From: Chaenocephalus aceratus
Lineage: Eukaryota; Chordata; Actinopteri; Perciformes; Channichthyidae
Assembly: GCA_023974075.1 (NCBI GenBank)
Contig: CM043797.1
Span: forward strand, 30,721,023-30,785,022
Direction of reading: 5' to 3'
DNA length: 64,000 nt
Within the stretch, counting starts at the first letter, position 1. Every line of letters starts with the position of its first letter. Positions 44,469-54,500 of the stretch are shown piece after piece. The notes under the pieces are model-generated. The model saw only the letters and a program-made list of their open reading frames with translations. It was not told where the DNA came from and searched no databases. The position numbers and the translations under genes were made by a program.

Positions 44469-45739
44469 TGGTTCATGGTGCTACACCAGCCGTTCATGAC
44501 GAACGCCTGGCGAGGGTGCTGGACGTCCTCGCCAGTCACAACCTCACACTCAATGGGGAAAAGTGCACCTTCGCTGTTCCAGCCATCGAGTTTGTGGGGT
44601 TCCGCCTGACCGCCGACGGCCTCAGCCCGTTACACTCCAACGTAGAGGCGGTGCTGCGCCTGCCTGAGCCGTCCTGTCCGGCTCAGATCTCTTCGTTTCT
44701 AGGGATGACGGCCTACTACCTGCGCTTCCTTCCTCAGTACTCCTCGACCACCTCCCCACTACGTGAACTCCTGAAACAGGACGCAGTCTGGGAGTGGACC
44801 CCGGCCTGCTCTGCCGCTATTCGCCAGCTCAAGACGCAGCTCACCTCAACGCCGGTGCTCGCATTCTTTGACCTGAAGAGCCCCACGTTCGTGACCTGTG
44901 ACGCGTCCAATACGGCAATAGGGGCGGTGCTGTCCCAGATCCAGGGGGGCACAGAACACCCGGTGGCGTTCGCCTCTCGGTCCCTCAACTCGGCCGAACA
45001 GAAATACTCAGTGGGGGAGCGGGAGGCGCTGGCCTGCGTCTGGGCGTGCGAGCGGTGGCACATGTATGTGTATGGGCGGCATTTTACGTTGCGTACTGAC
45101 CATCAGGCTCTTACAGCCCTGCTTGCTACATCGGGGTCGGGGCACAAACCGCTGAGGATCTACCGCTGGTCAGAGAGACTCCTGCCATATGACTTCACCA
45201 CAGTGTTTACTCCCGGCAGGGAGAATGTGGTGGCTGACCTGCTCTCCCGCGCCACCCCCACCCCAGCGCCCGGCGAGGGCCCGGACGCAACAGAGTCAGA
45301 GCTCATACTCATGCTCCACGCCTCGCTTCAGGCCGCGGTTTCCCTGGATGACCTTCGGCTCGCGTCGGAGGAGGACCCCACGCTCTCCCTGCTCCGCACT
45401 TACATCCGGGAGGGATGGCCTGCGAAGTTCCCGGAGGAGCTGGCGTCTTTTCATCGGGTCAAGGACGAGCTGACCTGCTGGAACGGTGTCTGCGTGGCTC
45501 GGGGCCTCCGCACGTTCGTTCCCATCGACCTCAGGGCCCGCGTATTGTCTATGGCGCACGAAGGCCACCTGGGTATCGTGAAGGTAAAACAGCGCTGCAG
45601 GGATTTGGTGTGGTGGCCGGGCATAGATCGAGATATAGAGACAATGGTGAAGGAGTGCACGGCCTGCCTGGTCAGTGGCAAAACTGGCCCGCCACTCCCA
45701 CCGCCCCTGCAGCCCTTGCAGTGGCCACACGCGCCTTGA
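44414..45739 (+). pseudogene. Gypsy RT second half, RNase H and integrase zinc domain, ending in a premature stop
   Basis: The frame opens with VVVFLDDIVVHG (catalytic FLDD) and continues with the RT thumb (FVGFRLTADGLSPL). RNase H follows (FVTCDASNTAIGAVLSQ, SVGEREALACVWACE, LRTDHQALTALL), then the integrase HHCC domain (HEGHLGIVKVKQ...CTACLVSG). It stops at TGA 45737-45739. The integrase core continues in the same frame at 45746, so the stop is a nonsense change rather than a natural end. Confidence 0.9.
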
Positions 45740-45745
45740 GAGCAC

Positions 45746-46681
45746 ATGCAGCTGGACATCTGTGGGGAGCTGCATGGCGTCCCGCACCACCAACGCTTCC
45801 TCCTGGTGGCCTACGACCTCCATTCGAAATGGCCAGAGGTGGTCGCCACAGGGTCCGTAACGGCTCGGGTGGTCACAGACTTCCTCTCTTCTCTGTTTGC
45901 TCGGTGGGGCAGTCCTAACGCCATCACTACGGATAACGGCCCACAATTTGTCTCCTCTGAGTTCGCCACCTTTGTGGAAGAGAGGGGGATTAAACACATC
46001 CGTACAGCTTTCTACCACCCGCAAGCAAATGGGGGGGTGGAAAGGTTCAACCAAACCCTAAAGAACGGGATCAGAGCACACCTGGCAGATGGTCTTCCAT
46101 TCTCAGCCGCACTGCTTCGCACCTTGCTTCACTACCGGGCGACGCCGCATTCAACTACCGGCAGCTCCCCAGCCCTCTTGATGATGGGCCGTGAGCTGCA
46201 GCTCCCTTTGGATCGGCTATGGGCCCCGGCGGCCGTCACGCCAACAGCCACACCCTGCCAGAGTGCCAGGGTTGCAGAGGCTCAGCGTCGCATGAAGCAG
46301 CGGTTCGACAAGAGACGGAGGGTGAGAGCACCTTCCTTCACAGTGGGAGACTGGGTCAGGATTCACCGTCCTAACCGGGACCACAAGCTGCTATCCTTCT
46401 GGACGGCGCCGATGAAGGTCACCGCTCAACTGGGGTCAGCCACCTTTCGTTTGGCCGACGGATCACGGTGGCATGCAAGCCGGCTTCGGAAGGTGGCACC
46501 GCCCCCCATCGTGGACCCAGGGCCCAGGGAGGACGGGGACTTTGTTTTTCCTGATGAGCAGTTGCAGGGTCCAGCCGGGTTCCCACCTGAGCCGGTTGAG
46601 CCAGTGGTTCGTTTTGAAGCTCATCCGGCCCGTGTCCGGGTCAGACCAAGATACTTGGAAGACTATATTGTGAGCTTGTGA
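45746..46681 (+). pseudogene. Gypsy integrase catalytic core and C-terminus
   Basis: The core shows D in QLDICGELHG, D in AITTDNGPQFVSSEF and E in ANGGVERFNQTLKNG, the DD35E triad. An SH3-like C-terminal part (FTVGDWVRIHRPNRDHKLLS) ends with RPRYLEDYIVSL. No chromodomain or envelope follows. It is downstream of the in-frame stop at 45737. Confidence 0.9.
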
Positions 46682-46820
46682 CTCTCACGGGTAATGTTCA
46701 GAGCATAGTCTGTTGCGTGGCAGAATAATCCACATGGCTATGCTGGTGACTGGCAGTCTACCCAGTTCATCTAGAGTAGATAGCTAAAAGTTAATTGGGT
46801 TCCTTGTGGGGAGGGGTAAA

Positions 46821-46997
46821 TGTTATGTATGTGTCACATCAGGTGTGACTGTGCCTTTAAGATGGCACCGAGAGTTTTGGGATGTGTGAACCGGATACAG
46901 TTGTGTTGTTGTGGTGTTGTCATGGAAGCGTATGCAACAACGTGTTCAATAAACGGTCAACCTAAATGTCGTAGTCCATAGTCTTATATATACAACA
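46821..46997 (+). repeat. 3' LTR of the gypsy element
   Basis: 177 bp, directly after the purine-rich tract and followed by the second CATCC. Confidence 0.95.
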
Positions 46998-47169
46998 CAT
47001 CCTTTCGAACTGCTAGTCACATCCTCATGTAAATGGAAATTTATCGAGTTCATTTTTATTTATCGTACGATAAGTCAATTAATTGCTTATCACGACAGGC
47101 ACACAATAAAACAGTGGAAACAAACATGTGTTTGACTTTCATTAGTGAATGAAACGTTGTGCCCTTTAT

Positions 47170-47979
47170 TAGAGATGTCCCGATCCGATCACGTGATCGG
47201 GGATCGGAGCCGATCACGTGATTTTCAAAAGATCGGGGATCGGGAGAAAAAAATCGGGGATCGAGATTTTTTTTTTTTTTTTTTTTTATAAATTTTTTTT
47301 TTTTAATTTAATGTTACAAAACAAAAATGACCATGTTCACGTCTTAAAGTCATCCTGAGGACTTAGTTTTGGTTTAAAATTACACAACATCATGTATGTG
47401 TTGCTTTCTTTGGGCTTGTTTTCATAGACCTGGTTTCTTATTTCTCTGAAATCTGGCAACAGAGTGTGCGCAGTGTCTAATAGTAGCAGTAAGCTAACGA
47501 GAGGCTACGTTCAGCTGGTGACTCGGGAGTCGGGACAGAGTCAGCAGTTTGGAAGTATTATAAAATTGAAAGCGAAGGCAGTGTAACAGCCAGATGCAAT
47601 GTTTGCAAGGCAGAGGTTCCGCATGGTGGAAAGAACAGAGCTACGTTCAACACGACCAATCTAATACGCCACCTGAGAAACAAACACCAACAACAACACG
47701 ACGAGTACACAGCGGCCACTCAGGTAACGGCACTGAAACAACCGACACTTTCAGAGACTTCTAAAAGGAAAGAGAAACTGCCCCAGAACAGTGAAAAGGC
47801 CAACACAATAACAGCCAAGATAGCTGAATTCATCGCGTTGGATGACCAGCCGTTATCTGTTACCTTTTTTTTCTCTTAATGCATTGCATAAAGATCGGAT
47901 CGGGAAAAATCGGTATCGGCAGATTGTCAAAATCAAATGATCGGATCGGGAGCAAAAAAAGGTGATCGGGACATCCCTA
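47170..47979 (+). mobile_element. Mini-hAT with a BED zinc-finger exon (8-bp TSD CCCTTTAT)
   Basis: The ends are TAGAGATGTCCCGATC and, inverted, TAGGGATGTCCCGATC, flanked by CCCTTTAT at 47162-47169 and 47980-47987. Between 47555 and 47875 a plus-strand reading encodes a BED finger: YKIESEGSVTARCNVCKAEV, then NLIRHLRNKHQQQHDEY (C-x2-C...H-x4-H). A Lys/Glu-rich linker up to TAKIAEFIALDDQPLSV follows, the usual N-terminus of ZBED-like hAT transposases. The catalytic domain is deleted. Confidence 0.85.
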
Positions 47980-48165
47980 CCCTTTATAGTCTGTGTCCAA
48001 TTTTGTGTATTTGTATATATTGTATATATATCCTATATCCTATATATGCTAAGGTCCCGCTGCTGACACGATAGCAGTCATTTAGTGCGCATATGTGTAA
48101 TTAAACCCATGATATCAAAATCTCACTCCAGCCAGGTACCCGAAGTTGGCAACCCTGGCATATGG

Positions 48166-50240
48166 GAGCAATTCCCGTAGACCCTATGTTAAAATGTCCA
48201 ACTTAACATCAGAAAATGAACATGTTTCTAGCCTGGATCCACAAAAACATTTGAGCAATCGTAGCTCCATCTGTGCTAACGATGCTATGCGTAGCATCCA
48301 AGAGTGTAAAACATTAAGTGGGATGCTACTGTATACCAAAAGGCTTCTGTGCGAGGTTGCTAAAATAAGGTCATCCTTGTACGTTGGATAGTTAGTTTGC
48401 TAGTTAGGTTACTGTATGCATTGTTAAGGTTCATTTAAATTCGCTATGCTCTACTATAGAATAAATTGGACTAGCTAACGTCAACGTATTGTTGAAGAGA
48501 GGCTTAGTGTATATTAAATCAACCTCACAATGAAATGTGTGTATCTTTTAAAATATGAACGTCACATTTCAAGATGGTCCAGAAATAACGCTCCCTTAGA
48601 TATTGTAATATGGTTTGTTGAGCTGGAGTTATTTATTGCAGCTAACCGCCTATCCGACCCAAACATTGTTGTTTTTAATAATATTATTACCAATGCCTCT
48701 TTTAATTGTATTATCATCACACTTGAGAAACAGCCTTATCGTGGCTGTAGAACAGAACATGTAACTTAATTCCTGCATTTAAGGACGATGAATAGCAGTC
48801 AATGCTTTAGTGACAAGGAAATGATTTGTTTAAATATTAGATATGACGTTATCTGTGACTTCAGTCGAAATTAAGCTTATCCATTGCATTGCATTTGTTC
48901 AATAGGTTTGTGTCTTACCCTTACGTGTGTGATACATATGAATATGGCATATGAAAACAAATTAATTTGACTGACTCATGAAAACCTCATCCAAAGTAAC
49001 AGTAAAATAAAAAGGACCTACACAATAATACTCAATCAAACTGATACAAGGACTGTGATATCCAGCAATTTCTTAAGTATAACAATAAGATTATGATCTG
49101 TTTTTAAAAGAAGATAAAAAGTTGTTTGCATGTAAAGAAGTCTGTAACCCACGCATGTAACTTTACATCTGTTTGTTCAAAGTGTCCTTAAGGTGATCCA
49201 GACAGGCTGGACCAGAGGAGGAGAGACAGATCTGGACTCCTAACAGCAGAGAACTTCAGTACGGATTCCAAGGTACACCTTTTTCATACTTTACAAAGAA
49301 TGCATAAAGCAATGACTCTAATACACTGATATACATGCCATTAAACATGACTGAATACTAGATCACCTACACATCAGTGATGTTGAGTGTACTTTCTTAG
49401 CAAAAGGTTACATTTTACCAAGCAACATCACTTTTTTGTTCAACTTTCACATTTCAATGTATTTAAGGCAAATATGATTGAACATAGTGAGAAAGACGAC
49501 CCTTTGTCTTTCAGTGAGACAACCGGACAGAGCAAGCTTCTACAGTTGCACTAAGTTTTGATAACAGTTAAATATTATTTTAATAATACATTTATTTCAA
49601 TGTTGATGAATTTAGAACGGTTTATTCATAACCTGATTATCTTTGTAGTACACTGTTGAATTTAAAAAATACATTCAATTAAGAAAATCATTATATTTAT
49701 GAACAAACAAACACACCTCTTTCTTAAATAACACACTTGCTCTGCAATAATATGTTTCTTGAGATTTCTGTTAGGAAAGGACACGCCTGAGAGACAGGAC
49801 TGCTTCACCATGTTCTCTTTCTCTGAGGGTCCAGAAGAACATCCAAGAGGGAAAGGAGAAGCTGATGAGATTTAAGAGCAGTACAGGACACTAAAAGACA
49901 CTTATATTGTAACACAAAGACCTGCACACTGAATAGTTTTCTAGTCTAACAGGAACTTCATTTGTGTTGTTTTGTGTTTTACATTGCACCTCAGAGACAG
50001 TGTGATTATTGTCCGGCCTATAAAGTTTGGCAAAAAAAAAAGTCAGCTGATCAAATGGATTTGCCTCACTTTATGAGCTTCACATCACTTGTGCGTCATA
50101 AATAAATGGTGCCAATCTTCAGTCGGATGTGAATGTGTAATTTAACATTTTCAGTAAGAATAACGGACAAAAGGAATGCAAATACAATTTATTGAAATGT
50201 GAACTAAAAGTTATCAAGCATGAACCATCACCATCTTTTT
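48166..50240. other. Intergenic stretch, no gene recognised
   Basis: AT-rich sequence without a convincing frame. Spliced-looking fragments occur at 49190-49272 (before GGTACACC), 49516-49550 and 49780-49880, but they carry no recognisable protein. A short ORF at 48530-48769 has no family resemblance. Confidence 0.6.
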
Positions 50241-50990
50241 TTAAATAAAAACGAAATAATATACATAAGTTACACTAAATGTTAATCTGTTAATTGACAG
50301 GCTAGGCCTGTGCAGGTAGTAACAGCTATGCCCAGCATGGGCTAAGTTCTGTAGGTGCAGCTGGTGCAGGTCCTCCTCCCTCAGGTCTGGTCCTCCTCCC
50401 TCAGGCCTGCAGGGTCTTTCCCTGCGAGGAGGACTCCAGGAGTTACAATAATCCAGCCTTGAAGTAACAAATGCATGGACTAGTTTCTCTGCATTGTTTT
50501 GAGGCAAGATATGCCTGATTTTTGCAATGTTACGTGGATGGAAGTAGGCGGTCCTTGAAATTGATTTTATGTGGGAGTTATAGGATAAATCCTGATCAAA
50601 TATAACACCAAGATTCCTTACAGTCTCACTGGAGGCCAAATGAATGCCATCCATAGTTAGTATATCTTTAGATAATTTGTTTCGTAGATTCTTCGGGCCA
50701 AGTACAATAACTTCAGTTTTGGTCGTGTTTAACATCAAAAAGTTTAACGTCATCCACGTTTTTAAGTCCTTGAGGCAGTCTTAAATTGTATTTAGGTGAT
50801 TAATTTTATCAGGCTTGATTGATAAATATAGTTGAGTATCATCCGCATAACAATGAAAATGTACACAATGATTCCTTATAATATTATCTAACGGAAGCAT
50901 ATATAATGTGAACAAAATAGGTCCGAGCACTGAGCCCTGTGGCACTCCATGGCTAACTTTGGTCTGCATGGAAGATTCATCGTTGACTCA
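50241..50990 (-). mobile_element. CR1/L2-like LINE fragment, minus strand
   Basis: Minus-strand frames encode [20 protein letters not shown] and [13 protein letters not shown] (50781-50969, catalytic YADD). In another frame (50241-50753) they encode LNTTKTEVIVLGPKN, ETVRNLGVIFDQDLSYNSHI and FVTSRLDYCNS, the RT thumb of CR1/L2-group LINEs. A frameshift near 50760-50780 separates them, and the C-terminus degrades after about 50440 into an imperfect CTCCTCCCTCAGG repeat. Truncated on both sides. Confidence 0.85.
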
Positions 50991-51589
50991 TACAAACTGA
51001 GAGCGTTCAGATAGATGGGACCTAAACCAGCCTAAAGCAGTTCCCTGTATGCCAACTAAGTGGCATACTAAACTCTTTCATGCCAGCTTACCACATTATT
51101 TACATTTAGTATATAAGTATGGAGCAACGTGAAATACAATGCATATTACATTGTGGATTATACAAAATTATATTTGATTATATTAACTTTCGTTTTAATT
51201 ATATAAATCAATATGGAAACCTACCATCTTCAAAATAGCCTACATGGTAGAAATTGTATTAACTAAAAAATGGAGGCATGCAAGAAAATGCAACATTTCA
51301 TTCAATAATTGTATGTAACACAGGGTGAGTAATTGATATACAAATTATAATTGTGTCGGTGAAGTATTAATTTAAGGAACCCTTGATTTTTGTTTTGTTT
51401 TATAAAATATTTCATTTTTTTGTTTTTGAAATAAAAGCTGTGTAACTCTCTAACTTTTGGAAAATATCAAAATAAACATACTAAAAATACAACAATTTTA
51501 AAAAGTCTGTTAACCCACTAAATAGTCACTGTCCACTTGGTCCTCATTGGACCCATCTCCCTGCACTTTTAATGAGCAGCAGTCTGCAG

Positions 51590-54500
51590 TCAGCCATACT
51601 GGACCATGGGGTGGTCGCTCCAGAGAGGCAGGGTGATGAGTTTCTCCTCAGTGGCTGCGTCGATGGGCCAGCCCCAGGACTTAAAGAACGCAGACAGGTT
51701 CATCCCCACAGTTTGGGAGAAGGTCACAGCATACAGGTTCATCTTTCCATTGTTGTCCTTTGGAGAGCTGATCTTGAAGTAGGCAGCAAACACTTTCTTA
51801 AAGGCATCCCAGCCAAACTTATCTTGGAGCTGCATGGAAGGAGACACAGGTAAAGGCAAATGTAAAAGGAAATATAAAAAGCAGTGTTCTCTCATTTTTC
51901 ATTCAACATTTTCAGGTCAACCACGGCCAGAGATCTTTAGTATTACTAAATAAAAAAAAGAAGAGGCAGAACAGTTTCTGCTGGTTTAAAATTATAATTA
52001 ATTAATAATAACATTGGTGTGCAAAGTATTATATTTTGTTCATTTAAATTGCATGTTTTTTATACATATAGGCCTGATTATTTTAATACAAATAATCATC
52101 AAAAAATCGTCAAATTCTAAGCTTGGCGCTCTGCCTTCTCTTTAGACAGACTTTTCTTAAAGTTCTCCTATTATACTATTTTTTAGGCATATACATTATA
52201 GGACTCAGATATATAAAAAACCTGTCTATGAAGTGTTCTGCTCAAAATACAAAACAGATCACCAATCTAGCCATGCCTCATACCCCTCTATTTCAAATAA
52301 AAGGGTGTAAAATACAGCAATTTGTTCTCACCTGCATGTATGTCTCCAGGGCCACCCACATGCTCCAGGTGGCGAGTTTCTTGCCCCCCTCAGCGTAAGT
52401 CTTTGCCCGTCCATTTCGTTTTTCTAAAGCCATAGCTCCATGAGCCTGCATTAACAAGATGGAATTATATGATTGTTCAACAATTACATAAAAGATAAAA
52501 GCAACAAAGACATTTTTGGGACAGCCATTGTTATGAAATACTGTGATATTACATTTGAAGACCAGGCTTTTCTAGCCATTGGTTTCAGTTGTTTTGTCAA
52601 AAGAATTGACTCTACCTTTCCCCTTTTGATCCCAAACACCTCTTCATGCACATACACTGACCACAGGTTGCATGTGCACTCTGTGGTGTTTGGTTTGAAT
52701 TCCCAGCAGCCTCTCTGTTGGTTGTGTCCCAGTTCATGGATGGGCCCCCACAGGCCTTTCCCCCTAATATGGGCAGTGCTGACCAGCTGAGCTGCTGTGG
52801 CCTTGTGTGCCATGATAGGATAACCTGCATGCATGAAACCTGGATTGAGAAAAATCAGAAAAACATAGCAGTTATAGCAACTCCAATATATTGATAGGTG
52901 TGAACAAGAATGGTATTCTGTCTATATGTGATTTGGGGACCTGTCCATGGTGTACCCTGCCTCTAACCCAACATTAGTTGGGACAGGCTTCATATTTTCT
53001 GGACTTTCAACAGGATGAAAAACAAATCCAAATACACTCACCATGGGAAATCTGCACATCTGTCACAAAGCGTTCTTTGCGAGGAAATTTGTGTGGTTTG
53101 GCCGCCAGATCAGCGATGCTCCTCATGATCTCATCCCACAGCGTTGCCAGCTCATCAGGGCGCTCCAGACTGCGAACAACATCTGATGGTACGGTTAGGA
53201 TGATGTTTTCAAACTCCAACTCTGCCCAGGGTGACGGAGCTGTGCGCAGCAACGACCAATCAGCTGGTGTGGTCACACCTGAAGAGAAAGAGGGTGGATG
53301 TGTTTAAAACTGAGCAATGAATGATTTATTTTACATACTACACACCAGTTATTACACATTCAGCAGAGACACAACACAGTGTCACCCAGCCACAGACTCA
53401 CCTGATTTATAATATGGCGCAGGTACAGCCATCTGCACGGTGACCTCTAGGCCCTCCACTTTTGTTTTGGGAGGAGCCACAAGGTAGATGAGCCCCCCCC
53501 ACAGGTTGCACACCTGCATCATTTGTGCGGTTATAGTAAACCGAGTATGAACACACGGTGCTCTCTTTACCACTCCAGCATTTAGGTGGTCTGTTTGACA
53601 ACCTATCTGGATCTGAGGAAGACATATGATATGTGTTACTGATTGTAAGAATAATTTGTTCTATAAATAAAATAATGCTACCGATCCCCTAAAAGGCAAA
53701 ACGGTCTTGTGAACACGAGAACGTTATTTAAAAAAATATGTGTCCAGGTTCCCTTAGGGTCCCCTTAGAATACAATGCTGGATATATGAGATTGCAGTAC
53801 ATGTAAAGACTGAATGGCACTATCTACCAGAAAGTGTTTTTCTCCTCATTTGTTGTTATCCGTGTGTGCTATTGGGACAACAGTGCATGTACTGTAGATG
53901 CAGTGACCAGTTGCTGCCATATAATCCCATTTTATTTGTTGATGCAGTTTACATTCCTCCTAAATCAAATTTTAAAAATGCACTTTCAAGAATAAAACTA
54001 GTGTTTTTGTGTGGTTTTGTCCTGTTTTTATTTTTGTTGCATAAATGTACAAGGCTATAGCAGCTGCATTTTACTGTGCAAACCTGTAAAAGTGACCCTT
54101 GAAACTTGCCTCCTAGATGTTGGGGGGAAGATGGGGCACTAATGCCTCTGCTGGGGATGTGCTTGATCACCTCTAGGAAAGTGAGCTGGGATATGTTAAG
54201 AGTAGGCCTAGTTGCTACTGGGCACAGTGGTATGCATGGCGTGGGCATTAACATAAACACAATTAGCTCAGTTGAACTCAATATTGTTTTCAGCACCTTC
54301 CAGCCCTTGTTGACAATCTCTTCAGGCATGGCAATGTAGGTCTTCATACCAGGAGAGAGATAGAGACCTGTACTGATCCACTCCTCGGCTGTAGACACAA
54401 ATGCAACAAATACACATACAGTAATTAGATCATCAAGACCATATTTACATGGATAACATTTTAAATACACATTTATCTTATTCCCTTTTAACTCTACGAT

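Larger units (their letters stand above)
42490..46997 (+). mobile_element. Ty3/gypsy LTR retrotransposon, young, with coding lesions
   Basis: It has two 177-bp LTRs (42490-42666 and 46821-46997, TGTTATG...TACAACA) differing at 3 positions. The 5-bp target duplication is CATCC (42485-42489 and 46998-47002). A TTGGCGACGAGG block directly follows the 5' LTR (primer-binding region). A purine tract (GGGGAGGGG, 46809-46816) lies just before the 3' LTR. Between them are gag, protease, reverse transcriptase, RNase H and integrase, in the order typical of Ty3/gypsy, with no envelope gene. Two frame breaks and one stop interrupt the coding region. Confidence 0.95.
42351..47100. mobile_element. MITE-like element split by the gypsy insertion
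   Basis: The left end GCCTCTCACGATAATTAATT and the right end, inverted, GCCTGTCGTGATAAGCAATT match in most positions. The gypsy element with its CATCC target duplication sits between the two arms. Without it the MITE would be about 240 bp. Confidence 0.5.
41284..48157. mobile_element. Large hAT-like element (8-bp TSD GCATATGG) hosting a gypsy element and a mini-hAT
   Basis: The termini are CAGGGTTGCCAACTC and GTTGGCAACCCTG, flanked by GCATATGG at 41276-41283 and 48158-48165. The span includes a MITE-like inverted pair (42351-42489 and 47003-47100), a Ty3/gypsy element and a BED-finger mini-hAT. Without those insertions about 1.5 kb of hAT sequence remains, with no transposase. Confidence 0.85.

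Noticed and set aside
42490..46997. Endogenous retrovirus with envelope
   Set aside because: After integrase there are only about 140 bp before the 3' LTR, so no envelope gene exists; it is a Ty3/gypsy retrotransposon.
49190..49880. Exons of an NLR-type immune gene
   Set aside because: Splice-like sites exist, but the short translations (for example MFSFSEGPEEHPRGKGEADE) match no motif I can defend.
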